Source: Leptospira sp. GIMC2001
GTDB taxonomy: Bacteria > Spirochaetota > Leptospiria > Leptospirales > Leptospiraceae
Length of the DNA: 64,000 nucleotides
Reading direction: 5' to 3'
Assembly (NCBI RefSeq): GCF_028462125.1
Contig: NZ_CP115468.1
Location: 3,899,559 to 3,963,558 of the forward strand
Of this stretch, positions 1-8,119 are shown piece by piece. Both the position numbers and the translations under genes were made by a program. The notes below the pieces were generated by a model. The model had not been told where the DNA came from. It did no database searches and worked only from the letters and a program-made list of their open reading frames with translations. Positions within the stretch are counted from its first letter, which is position 1, and each line of letters opens with the position of its first letter.

Positions 1-512
1 CAACATCAAGTACAACCATTGCCCTCATGGCGGGTGATGCTCTCGCTATGACTCTAATGGAATTGCGAAATTTTCAAGCTGAAGATTTTGCTCTCTACCA
101 TCCAGCTGGACGACTAGGCAAAAGACTCGCACTTAAAATAGACGATGTTATGCGAAAGGGAACAGAACTTGCGCAGGTAAAACCTGAAGACAATCTGGAT
201 ACAATATTGAAGGAAATTACTTCTAAACTATCTGGATGTGCGGCAGTTACAGACCATGATGGAATTCTGATTGGCTTCATCACAGACTATGATATTCGAA
301 AAAAAGTCTTATCTGAAAAAATTGAAAACCCCACTGCCGAAAAAATTATGACAGCAAATCCAGCACACTTTCCATCTGGAAGCAAGGCTTATGAAGTGTT
401 GGTTAGTATGGAGTCAAGAGAGCGTCCGATATCTGCTGCTCCAATCGCTGATTCCAATAGAAAATTGGTGGGCATTGTGACTGTCCATGATTTGCTACAG
501 AAAGGATTATAA
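1..512 (+). CDS. kdsD: Arabinose-5-phosphate isomerase (KpsF/GutQ family), C-terminal part
   Basis: The reading frame is open from the left edge, so the gene begins outside the window. The visible part starts in the end of the SIS sugar-isomerase domain (TSSTTIALMAGDALAMTLME, then DFALYHPAGRLGKRL, which is typical of the family) and continues into two CBS domains that fill the C-terminal half. The family interconverts ribulose-5-phosphate and arabinose-5-phosphate, the first step towards Kdo of lipopolysaccharide. aroD follows with no spacer, so the two are probably co-transcribed. The ATG at 27 is internal, not a start. Confidence 0.9.
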   Translation, partial: TSSTTIALMAGDALAMTLMELRNFQAEDFALYHPAGRLGKRLALKIDDVMRKGTELAQVKPEDNLDTILKEITSKLSGCAAVTDHDGILIGFITDYDIRKKVLSEKIENPTAEKIMTANPAHFPSGSKAYEVLVSMESRERPISAAPIADSNRKLVGIVTVHDLLQKGL

Positions 513-1208
513 ATGCCACAGAAATACAAAGTAATTGCAGCCGTCGGTGAAGATGACCTCAAAAATCTTCAGAAAAAGGATACAAAGGATATTGATATTT
601 TGGAGATTCGCCTTGATCTTTTCTCAAGAAATTATATCCAGAAAGAACTTAAGAAGAAAGTAAAAGCACTAGCGCTTCCTGTTTTGCTAACTTATAGAAG
701 AGCAGAAGATAGTAATATGCGATCTTATGTGAAATTATTTGCTGAGGACGTTGTAGATATTCTCAAAGATTTTAATGATAGCTCCAATTACCTGGACATT
801 GAATTGAACCGCGATGGAACTATCTTTGAGAATTATGCATCCTTAAAGTTTCAGATTGTTTATTCATACCATAGTTTTAAAAAATCCATTTCCCAGAAAG
901 AAATGCGTGACTACATATCCAATGCTGTACCTGTTAAGTCGGGTAAACCTGTTTTTAAATTTGCAATAACACCAGAAGATATTAACGAAGCAGCGGAATT
1001 TTTAGCAGATATAAAAGTTCTTTCCAAGCAGAGTAGCTTGATTGGAGTTTGCATGGGTGAGTCAGGAATAATTTCTCGAGTCTTTGGTGACCAATACGGT
1101 TCTAGTTTTACTTATATGACCATCGGAGAACCAAAGGCTCCGGGACAAATTACTATTGACACTTTCAAAAAATTAAGACCTGATTTATATAAGAACTCAA
1201 ATGTCTAA
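513..1208 (+). CDS. aroD: Type I 3-dehydroquinate dehydratase
   Basis: A 231-residue protein of normal family length. It converts 3-dehydroquinate to 3-dehydroshikimate in the shikimate pathway through a Schiff base. Visible landmarks are EIRLD (residues 31-35), the catalytic His in SYHSF (H120), the Schiff-base Lys in FKFA (K149) and the substrate loop GEPKAPGQ near the C-terminus. The ATG directly follows the stop of the upstream isomerase gene, and AAAGGA in the end of that gene can act as ribosome binding site. The last 8 bases overlap the next gene. Cytoplasmic. Confidence 0.95.
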   Translation: MPQKYKVIAAVGEDDLKNLQKKDTKDIDILEIRLDLFSRNYIQKELKKKVKALALPVLLTYRRAEDSNMRSYVKLFAEDVVDILKDFNDSSNYLDIELNRDGTIFENYASLKFQIVYSYHSFKKSISQKEMRDYISNAVPVKSGKPVFKFAITPEDINEAAEFLADIKVLSKQSSLIGVCMGESGIISRVFGDQYGSSFTYMTIGEPKAPGQITIDTFKKLRPDLYKNSNV

Positions 1209-1530
1209 CGATCCAGATAAAGTAATTCAAAAATTCGGTGATTTCACTTATTTCGATAATGTTGCCTTATGGTATCTATGCAATGAGACACCACCTCAGA
1301 CATTGGCGCTTGCCTTCCTCAACGCAGAGGAAAAAGTGTGTGGTTCTATGTTAGGTGTGTTAGATGCAAAAAGACGCGAGTATGTGCATCAGCTAATGGC
1401 TCAACAACAAGGTTCTAGTGAAGAATCTAGGCAAGCTGCTGCCGATGGAATGCTTATCATCGCTGATGGCTTGATCACTCGAAACTTGATCCGCAAAGAA
1501 GGAAAATACTTTTTTGGAACAAAAAAGTAA
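1201..1530 (+). CDS. Stand-alone FliG C-terminal-like domain protein
   Basis: A 109-residue protein that overlaps aroD by 8 bases and is therefore translationally linked to it. Residues about 10-100 resemble the C-terminal repeat of the flagellar switch protein FliG: a short aromatic start, TLALAFLNAEEKVCGSMLGV (like the ALALKGA segment), then a helix and a terminal IADGLITRNLIRKEG segment. Full-length FliG is about three times longer, so this is a single domain. It may bind the motor or may be a free structural relative. The domain call is by eye and moderate; the gene itself is well supported by overlap and composition. Confidence 0.7.
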   Translation: MSNDPDKVIQKFGDFTYFDNVALWYLCNETPPQTLALAFLNAEEKVCGSMLGVLDAKRREYVHQLMAQQQGSSEESRQAAADGMLIIADGLITRNLIRKEGKYFFGTKK

Positions 1531-1601
1531 TCGAATGTGAATTAAATAATTATTGCCGTTGCCGCATGGAAAGAATAGGATCAATACGTCTCATCTCTAA
1601 G

Positions 1602-1988
1602 ATGAGATTTCTATTTCTACGAATTATAATTTTTACGTTCTCAATTTTATTTTTATTTCATTGTCAGCATGCAAGGGTTCGAATCCTTCCAAATCTTCCT
1701 GAATCATGCATTCCTTTTGAACAGAAAGAAAAAGATACAAAATGTATCAACTCCTTGGCAAAGTTAGAAGAAGAACAAAAAAAAGCCGAGACTCAAGAAA
1801 TCCTCATTCCCCAAAAGTACTATTTCTGGGGACTCCGTCCGGAAAATTACGAAATCAATGCTGAAGAACAATGCCCAAAAGGTATCATTGAAGTTCACCA
1901 ATTCTCAAGCTTCATGGACGGATTTTATGAACAAATCACGATCGGAATTTATTCTCCCCGGACTCTACAATTACTTTGCTATAAATAA
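1602..1988 (+). CDS. Bor/Iss-like lipoprotein (longer of two)
   Basis: A start at 1602 gives a 128-residue protein whose N-terminus is a compact signal peptide ending in LFLFHC (Cys about residue 21), a plausible spirochaetal lipobox. An in-frame ATG at 1566 would add 12 residues; neither start has a clear ribosome binding site. The C-terminal half resembles phage lambda Bor: an aromatic strand (KYYFWGL), a conserved Cys (EEQCPKG), then ITIGIYSPRTLQLLC, close to the Bor ending with GIYTP and a final Cys. Bor proteins are small outer-membrane lipoproteins linked to serum resistance in E. coli; that role is not shown here. A second Bor-like gene lies at 2716. Confidence 0.7.
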   Translation: MRFLFLRIIIFTFSILFLFHCQHARVRILPNLPESCIPFEQKEKDTKCINSLAKLEEEQKKAETQEILIPQKYYFWGLRPENYEINAEEQCPKGIIEVHQFSSFMDGFYEQITIGIYSPRTLQLLCYK

Positions 1989-2041
1989 TACTGAATAAAT
2001 TTAAGCTTGAATTCGCATTGGGATTTTTATAATCATACCCT

Positions 2042-2620
2042 ATGCAACAATTTGAACTCAATAAATACTTCGCAAAAAAAACTTTCTGGAAACTATTCGG
2101 TGGTGAAATTCGAATATTCGATGAAAGTAAAAGTAGACTTCTTTTCTTTGTAAAGCAAAAAGCATTTAAACTAAAGGAAGATATCACTGTTTATGCAGAT
2201 GAATCTAAAACAACTGAATTATTAAAAATTCAAGCGAGAAGTGTAATCGATTTCTCATCTTGTTATGATGTAGTTGATGCCTCTTCTAATTCAAAAGTTG
2301 GAGCACTTCGTAGAAAAGGATTTAGATCCATTTTGAAAGACGAATGGGAGATTCTTAACGCAAGCGACCAAGTAATAGGATCAGTGATTGAAGACAGTAT
2401 GCTAAAAGCTCTACTTCGCAGATTTCTCACTAATCTCATTCCACAGACTTTCAATATCTCTGTTAACAATCAACCAGCTGGAATTTTGAAACAAACATTT
2501 AATCCATTTGTTCCGCAATACAATATTGATTTTACTGAAGATCGCTCCCGAGCTCTAGATCGTAGACTTGGAATTGCTGCCGTGATTCTTCTACAAATTA
2601 TTGAAGGACGACAAAACTAA
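2042..2620 (+). CDS. LURP-one-related / tubby C-terminal-like fold protein
   Basis: A 192-residue protein without a signal peptide. The pattern resembles LURP-one-related and scramblase-like proteins, which share a twelve-strand beta barrel around a central helix: an early FFVKQKAFKLKEDITVYADE segment, paired beta strands with VGALRRKGFRSILKDEWEIL, and a terminal hydrophobic helix (RLGIAAVILLQIIEG). The function of bacterial members is largely unknown. It sits between two Bor-like lipoprotein genes in the same direction, spacing about 50 and 95 bases. The family call is from pattern only. Confidence 0.7.
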   Translation: MQQFELNKYFAKKTFWKLFGGEIRIFDESKSRLLFFVKQKAFKLKEDITVYADESKTTELLKIQARSVIDFSSCYDVVDASSNSKVGALRRKGFRSILKDEWEILNASDQVIGSVIEDSMLKALLRRFLTNLIPQTFNISVNNQPAGILKQTFNPFVPQYNIDFTEDRSRALDRRLGIAAVILLQIIEGRQN

Positions 2621-2715
2621 AAATCTGTAAGAATTCAATTGAGGTATTCGTCTTATGATCTTGGAAAATATCTCAATTGAAAGTATTTTTGCATTCCAAT
2701 ATTAAAGATATTATA

Positions 2716-3000
2716 ATGAGATTGGTTACTCTTTTGATTTTTGCTACGCTATTGCAATGCAACAGAACCACTATTAACTTTCAGAAATCCCCAAAAGATC
2801 AAAACCTACAAGAAAGTTCACTGAAGACTTATAGCTACGTAATTGGCTATTTGGAATTAGGCCAAACAAAAACTACCAACTGCGATAGTTCAAAACTAAG
2901 TCGCGTAGTCATGGAAAGAAATTGGTTAGATACTGTAATTCATTTCGCAATTGGTGGGTTCGTCACAACTCGAACTACTACTGTAACTTGTATTAAATAG
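2716..3000 (+). CDS. Bor-like lipoprotein (shorter of two)
   Basis: Starting at 2716, this 94-residue protein has a compact signal peptide ending in FATLLQC (Cys 15). An ATG at 2677 would add 13 polar residues before it. After the Cys comes a Bor-like body: YSYVIGYLELGQTKTTNC, a central strand, and IGGFVTTRTTTVTC at the end, matching the position of the two conserved Cys in Bor. It is in the same orientation as the Bor-like gene at 1602 and ends 3 bases from the convergent thyX stop. Likely an outer-membrane lipoprotein. Confidence 0.65.
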   Translation: MRLVTLLIFATLLQCNRTTINFQKSPKDQNLQESSLKTYSYVIGYLELGQTKTTNCDSSKLSRVVMERNWLDTVIHFAIGGFVTTRTTTVTCIK

Positions 3001-3003
3001 AAA

Positions 3004-3939
3004 TTATTTTGCTTCAAGTTCCCAAGGAATCACAAAACCCAATTCTCTAAATTTGTCTTCAAGTTCTATCCTTTCCCGACTTTGCTTCGGCTGTGAAATA
3101 TCTTGATTCAAAAATCCAAATTCAATAGCTTTTGCTATCGCTGCATCTTTTCCATTTTTATTATAGGAAGATATAATTTCTTTTTCCAATCGTGTCAATC
3201 CGCTTGCAAGAACACGATAATCCATAAAAGCTTCCCAAGCAAATGGACACCATTTACTAACAATCTCATTGCCGATTGTTTTGGCATAGTTGCGGATCTC
3301 AAGTTGCGCATGATCATCCATTCGTAATGCAAGAAAATGCAATAGATTGTGTAGATCAATCTTCCAATAAGCTTCTGTATATGTTGATAATAATAAATCT
3401 TTTCTAGCTTGTTCGCGAGCAACACCTTTATCTAATCTCTTTTGGTATAGTGCTATTGCTTGATCTTGAAATTGTTTTTCTTCATTACTCAATTGTTTTC
3501 CAATTTCAGGGTCCAAAAATCCATCACTGCCTTGGCGATTACCAACAGACTGAAATCTCCATTCTGATTCGTTTGTTGTCTGCGTTGAATCGATAGCCAC
3601 ACTGTATCGTGTTGAGTACTCGTTAACATTCGCCATTCTATGACGAATCCATTGTCGCCATGTATCCATAGGAACGCGAACATGGAATTTTATTTCACAC
3701 ATTTCTAAAGGTGTAGTGTGCTTATGTCTTAAAAGATAACGAATCAATCCGCGATCTTCATGTATCTTTTTTGTTCCTTTACCATAAGAAACTCTTGCAG
3801 CTTGAACTATAGATGAGTCTGAACCCATATAATCCACTACTCTTATAAAACCGTCATCTAATACAGGAAATGCTTTCCCTAATATTTTATCTAACTCAGG
3901 TACTGAACTTCTTTCCAATATCTCTGGCGTATCTTCCAT
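3004..3939 (-). CDS. thyX: FAD-dependent thymidylate synthase
   Basis: A 311-residue protein. ThyX makes dTMP from dUMP using methylenetetrahydrofolate, FAD and NADPH. The family signature is present at residues 99-113 as RHRMANVNEYSTRYS, with Ala where most members have Ser in the fifth position. An upstream RHKHTTPLEM segment (71-80) is the usual folate/FAD-side motif. The protein is longer than many bacterial ThyX (about 220-260), with extra sequence at the C-terminus. The stop lies 3 bases from the convergent Bor-like gene. The region before the start contains a T8 run (A8 in the transcript). Confidence 0.95.
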   Translation of the reverse strand: MEDTPEILERSSVPELDKILGKAFPVLDDGFIRVVDYMGSDSSIVQAARVSYGKGTKKIHEDRGLIRYLLRHKHTTPLEMCEIKFHVRVPMDTWRQWIRHRMANVNEYSTRYSVAIDSTQTTNESEWRFQSVGNRQGSDGFLDPEIGKQLSNEEKQFQDQAIALYQKRLDKGVAREQARKDLLLSTYTEAYWKIDLHNLLHFLALRMDDHAQLEIRNYAKTIGNEIVSKWCPFAWEAFMDYRVLASGLTRLEKEIISSYNKNGKDAAIAKAIEFGFLNQDISQPKQSRERIELEDKFRELGFVIPWELEAK

Positions 3940-4055
3940 ACATGATATGTCTTTTTTTTAGGCAGTCTAGAAAAGTCAATTTTACTCTTAGAAATAAAAT
4001 TTTTAGGTTTTAAGAAACTCAATTTTTCAGTCTCTGTCATATATAAGGAATAACG

Positions 4056-5951
4056 ATGCTAATGAAAATTGGGAAAGCCTCAAAAATCGACTCGGATGCA
4101 CTCCGTATCATCAAGAACCCTAATCTTAAAAGACCAGAAAGTCTATCTGTTCGCCCAGATGATATTTACGTTTTTCCTGTTCCTAGACAAACATACCAAT
4201 TCCTAGAAGGTGTATGGACTTCCTTTGTGAATAAGATGGTGTCATTAATTTATTTCGATGATGCACCTTCATTCTCTTATTCTATATTCGAAATCATTGA
4301 TAAAGATGCTATGAAAGTTGTTGCAACAGCAACTCATTTCAAACTCAAAGAGCTTGCAATGAATAAAAAGGTGGCTGGCATTGATGAATATACAAGTCGA
4401 GCTAAACCGATTCCACTTTCGGATCCTAGAAATGAATCCGCCATTTACCTCAAAGAAGCAATTATAGATTTCAATAAAGGACTCAGACCTGAAATCAAGT
4501 TTCTTGATTTAAAAAAGGAACCTATCCATCCGGATAAGAAAATTCTTTTATCCGATACAATGAATTATGCGGTTGGACTACCTCTATTCATAAAAGACAA
4601 TCCTATAGGAATTCTATGGGGAATAGCAAAGGATCCAATCGAAGATCACGAGAAAGAAGAGCTTCGACAACAATTCTATTCTCTTTTTGATGTAATTGAA
4701 TTCGTGATTGGTAAAGAATTGGATGGTGCGCTTGATACCTATATGGCTCGAAAAAATATCGAGAAAGCAGACACACATTCTAGTTCCAAAAATCTTTTTT
4801 ACACAACAACGGAAGAGCAGAAAGAACCTGTTACTTCTATCATTTTTCGTTCGTATCAATATGAAACTGAATATAGAATGGATGCGTCCTTTATTATTCC
4901 GACAAGCAAGGGCTATGCGGTAAGCTTGAAGCAATTTACTCCAGAGAAACTAAATAATACGAATAAAAATATTCTGATGATTCCTGGATTCTTCTGTCGC
5001 AGATCTGTAATGGATAAGCTTGCAAAAGAAATGGCACTGAAATATGGCTATAGAGTTTTCTCTATGGATATGCGAGGACGTTCTAAGCAAACGATGCCCA
5101 GAAATGGACGCAAAGAAGGTTGGACCGTTGATGATTATATCCAATCCGATTTCCCAGAAGTACTCCGTTGGCTAAGACAACAATACCCAAATGAGAAGAC
5201 AGTAGTTCTTGGACATAGCATGGGTGGAATGATTCCTAGATTTTATGCTTCTGCATACAATAAAATTTGCGAAGCGCGTGAAGATCTCAATCTTCCAGAT
5301 CCAAAGAAATATATTTCAGGAATCATATCGATCACTTCACCTAATTATATTAGCATCAACTCAAATATTCTATACATTGATCAGATCAAGAAAGGACTCA
5401 ATATGATTCCTTCCAAATCAATAGTAGATTTCTTTTTGAATATGACATCATTTTCCATGCAGACAACTATTCAGACGATAGATCTGAAGAAGTTTTTCAA
5501 AATGTTATTGAATATGCATGAGTCTTTGCGTCCATTTTCATTCGATATAGGAACGAAGATGTTAACGATTAAAGATTTCGTTGGCTACAAAGAAATTACT
5601 CCACCTGAGTGGTATTTCTTAGTTGAAGATGTATTTTGCGAAGAATCAGTTAGCGTTATCATGCAATTCGTTCACTCACAATTATCAAATGACAAATGCT
5701 TCCTTTCATCCGATGGAAGAATCAACTATACGAAAGAACAAGAAAACTTTGATCTTCCAATTTATTCAATCCTAGGAACAGTTGATAAGATCGTACCGAT
5801 GGAGAGCATCGAAGAAGATTTAGCAAATCTTCCGAGTAAGAATAAAGTGATTGAGAAATACGAGCAAGGACATCTTGGAATAGTTTTTCATAACGAGACG
5901 GTTCGTCAGATATGCCAAGGATTGGATGCTTGGATTCAAGATTTAGGTTAA
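4056..5951 (+). CDS. Alpha/beta hydrolase with long N-terminal domain
   Basis: A 631-residue cytoplasmic-looking protein. AAGGAA seven bases upstream supports the ATG at 4056. The C-terminal half (from about residue 300) is an alpha/beta hydrolase: MIPGFFCRRSVMDKLAKEMA (oxyanion region), GHSMGG with nucleophile Ser388, an acid in GTVDKIVP (Asp577) and a His in EQGHLG (His606). The first 280 residues carry no motif I can name with confidence; hydrophobic strand patterns and ILWGIAKDP, then YSLFDVIEFV, resemble a GAF-type sensory fold. The substrate is unknown; lipase or esterase activity is the family default. It is transcribed alone, divergent from thyX. Confidence 0.8.
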   Translation: MLMKIGKASKIDSDALRIIKNPNLKRPESLSVRPDDIYVFPVPRQTYQFLEGVWTSFVNKMVSLIYFDDAPSFSYSIFEIIDKDAMKVVATATHFKLKELAMNKKVAGIDEYTSRAKPIPLSDPRNESAIYLKEAIIDFNKGLRPEIKFLDLKKEPIHPDKKILLSDTMNYAVGLPLFIKDNPIGILWGIAKDPIEDHEKEELRQQFYSLFDVIEFVIGKELDGALDTYMARKNIEKADTHSSSKNLFYTTTEEQKEPVTSIIFRSYQYETEYRMDASFIIPTSKGYAVSLKQFTPEKLNNTNKNILMIPGFFCRRSVMDKLAKEMALKYGYRVFSMDMRGRSKQTMPRNGRKEGWTVDDYIQSDFPEVLRWLRQQYPNEKTVVLGHSMGGMIPRFYASAYNKICEAREDLNLPDPKKYISGIISITSPNYISINSNILYIDQIKKGLNMIPSKSIVDFFLNMTSFSMQTTIQTIDLKKFFKMLLNMHESLRPFSFDIGTKMLTIKDFVGYKEITPPEWYFLVEDVFCEESVSVIMQFVHSQLSNDKCFLSSDGRINYTKEQENFDLPIYSILGTVDKIVPMESIEEDLANLPSKNKVIEKYEQGHLGIVFHNETVRQICQGLDAWIQDLG

Positions 5952-5999
5952 GATTAAGATTCTAAAGATCTAATCTAATCAACTAAATCTTGATAGCTC

Positions 6000-6551
6000 T
6001 TATCCTAGATCACAAGAAAGTATGATTGAAGGTAATAAATTATTACCTTCTTTTGGTGTAAAAACTCCGCCACGTAAACTGCAGTCCAACCGAGCTTCCT
6101 CTTCTGTATCATTTGGTTCTGCGTAGACGTTGAGTTGATAGCCTGCTTCAAGAAACAAGCGACAAGATCCAACTCTATTCTGTGCAGAACATTTAGCAGA
6201 TCTCTTATTGTAACCTGAAATGCATAAGCTTGATTCGGCTTTTTGCTTAGCTTGAATAAAATAAAATTCTATACAAGCAGGTTTGGAATTGGAATCGGCT
6301 GAACAAGTATAAGAAAATTCTGCAGCCAAAGATGCTTGTTGTTCTGTCGAAAGGTTTGCGTTAGAATTCAGAACATTGCTTTGTTGTTGTAGTTGATATA
6401 GGCCAATCAAACGCACACAGTCTTCTAGTTTTTTATCTTCTGCTCTTTGTACTTCCGAACTACAGGCAAAAAAAATAATATTAGAGATAATCATAATACT
6501 GGAAATTATCAAAGTTTTAAAAGCTGATTTATTTATTTTTATTTCATTCAT
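6000..6551 (-). CDS. Cysteine-rich lipoprotein of unknown function
   Basis: A 183-residue protein. The N-terminus (NKSAFKTLIISSIMIISNII) is a signal peptide ending in FFAC, giving a lipidated Cys at about residue 30. The mature part has eight further Cys residues spread over about 140 residues, suggesting disulfide bonds in the periplasm or on the surface. AAGGA about 11 bases upstream supports the start. It follows the OprP-type porin gene by 18 bases and is probably co-transcribed with it. No family recognised. Confidence 0.75.
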   Translation of the reverse strand: MNEIKINKSAFKTLIISSIMIISNIIFFACSSEVQRAEDKKLEDCVRLIGLYQLQQQSNVLNSNANLSTEQQASLAAEFSYTCSADSNSKPACIEFYFIQAKQKAESSLCISGYNKRSAKCSAQNRVGSCRLFLEAGYQLNVYAEPNDTEEEARLDCSLRGGVFTPKEGNNLLPSIILSCDLG

Positions 6552-6569
6552 AATTTTGCTTTTCCTTGA

Positions 6570-7988
6570 TCAATAAAACAATTGGAGTTGAGTCCGTATT
6601 TCATGTGATCCTACTACTAGAGTTGGATCACCATCTAACTTAAAATAATCCATTTGCCATTTCAAGTTGTGCTTGGAAAAATAATATGAAAGTCCAACTC
6701 CTGCCTCACGAGAATATTGTAGTTGCGGATTGGTCTCTCCCCAAGGTGTGTACTGACCCCATCTTGTCGATACCTCCCAATTGTTCTCAAACAAATAACC
6801 CATCTGGAAAAAATATCCGTAAGCAGATCGAGAATATTCTCTACGAATCACACCATTGATCTCTCTTTCTTGATAAGGAAGATTTGCTTTTCTTGAAATA
6901 AATTCTGTTGAGAAAGAAAAGCCCATCCATTTCACTAATAACTCTGCAAGTCCATGAGTATAATCGAATCTAGCAAACTCATAGACATTTCCAAATGTAG
7001 ATCGATCTCGCCTTGTTTGATTGTTTTGACCAGCACCAAAGCTAATTGCTAACTTAGGAGTTTTGTGTCTTTTGAAATCTCCCTCAGACAATAGTTCATC
7101 ATCAACACCAGCAAGTTTGTTCTGCAAAAAATTTCCAAAAGGGAAATAGGATATTTTTGCAACTGTCAATACTCCATTTCCGCCAGTAGTCCGATTCCTT
7201 CCATCACCACCAAAAACTCCCACATTGATTCCAACTTTATCCCATAGACCAAATAGATCATTTGTGAAAATTTGAATCCCAGCGTCACGATCTAAAGTCA
7301 GTTCTCCGTTCACAATAGAGCGATCAACCATTTGCAAAGCAGATGAGGAGTTCACACGTTGTCTGTTAAACGGAACTTTCATTTGTCCAACAGAAATTTT
7401 GACAGATTTAAATCCGTTGTAAAGAATCACTGAATCTCGTAAGGGAACAGGTCTGTCAGGTTCGTTATCTAAATTTGAAAAACCAAACTGGACATAGTAA
7501 TGCCATTCATCTCCACGCAATTTACCGCGCGCCATCAACCTAAGTCTTCGCGCTTGGAATGTAGTACTGTCTTTCGAACGGTCTTCTGGAACAACGGTTT
7601 GCGAAGCTCGCAACTGAGCACGGATTCGAATATTGATTAGTGACTCGGCATCATCACTGGTAATTGTGAAGCCCTCACCCATCCTTGAAGTAAACCAATG
7701 AGCTGCGTACAAACTGTTCTCTGCCTTCTTGGATTCTGAAACATTTTTTAAATTTTCTTCGGGCTTCTTGGAATCATTGGCTTCTTCAGAACTACTTTTC
7801 TGATTCGACTTATCCTGATTTTCTAAATCATTATCTTTGCTATTGGTAGGATTATCATTTTTTATTAAAGGATCCGAAGAGATTTTATCCTCAGCAAATA
7901 GTAAACATGGATGTAAAAAGAGAGATAGTTTTAAAGTAAGTATCAGGATACTTCTAGAATAAGTTTGTGAAATTGACTTAATATTCAT
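6570..7988 (-). CDS. OprP/OprO-type phosphate-selective porin
   Basis: A 472-residue outer-membrane protein with a signal peptide (hydrophobic segment about 14-31, ending LLFAED). Residues about 35-95 are a low-complexity Asn/Ser/Lys/Glu-rich linker. Then comes the OprP/OprO barrel: INIRIRAQLRA, FQARRLRLMARGKL, YYVQFGFS, VGQMKVPFNRQR and LDRDAGIQIF, ending in a Tyr/Phe terminal strand (QLQLFY) as expected for a beta barrel. The family forms anion or polyphosphate channels; leptospiral substrates are unknown. The Cys-rich lipoprotein gene lies 18 bases downstream. The acidic N-terminal linker is unusual. Confidence 0.85.
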   Translation of the reverse strand: MNIKSISQTYSRSILILTLKLSLFLHPCLLFAEDKISSDPLIKNDNPTNSKDNDLENQDKSNQKSSSEEANDSKKPEENLKNVSESKKAENSLYAAHWFTSRMGEGFTITSDDAESLINIRIRAQLRASQTVVPEDRSKDSTTFQARRLRLMARGKLRGDEWHYYVQFGFSNLDNEPDRPVPLRDSVILYNGFKSVKISVGQMKVPFNRQRVNSSSALQMVDRSIVNGELTLDRDAGIQIFTNDLFGLWDKVGINVGVFGGDGRNRTTGGNGVLTVAKISYFPFGNFLQNKLAGVDDELLSEGDFKRHKTPKLAISFGAGQNNQTRRDRSTFGNVYEFARFDYTHGLAELLVKWMGFSFSTEFISRKANLPYQEREINGVIRREYSRSAYGYFFQMGYLFENNWEVSTRWGQYTPWGETNPQLQYSREAGVGLSYYFSKHNLKWQMDYFKLDGDPTLVVGSHEIRTQLQLFY

Positions 7989-8119
7989 GTTCTAGTAGAA
8001 AGATCTTGTGAAAGTAAATTGTAATCTTTTTGTCATAATTTCCAGAAGAGTTTACAAAACAAGAAATCGAAATCGGATGTAAAATTATTTTCTTAGATTC
8101 ATTACAGTCTAAATACTCA

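Noticed and set aside
1676..1686. GGTTCGAATCC resembles a tRNA T-loop
   Set aside because: No acceptor, D or anticodon arms can be folded around it and it lies inside a lipoprotein gene.
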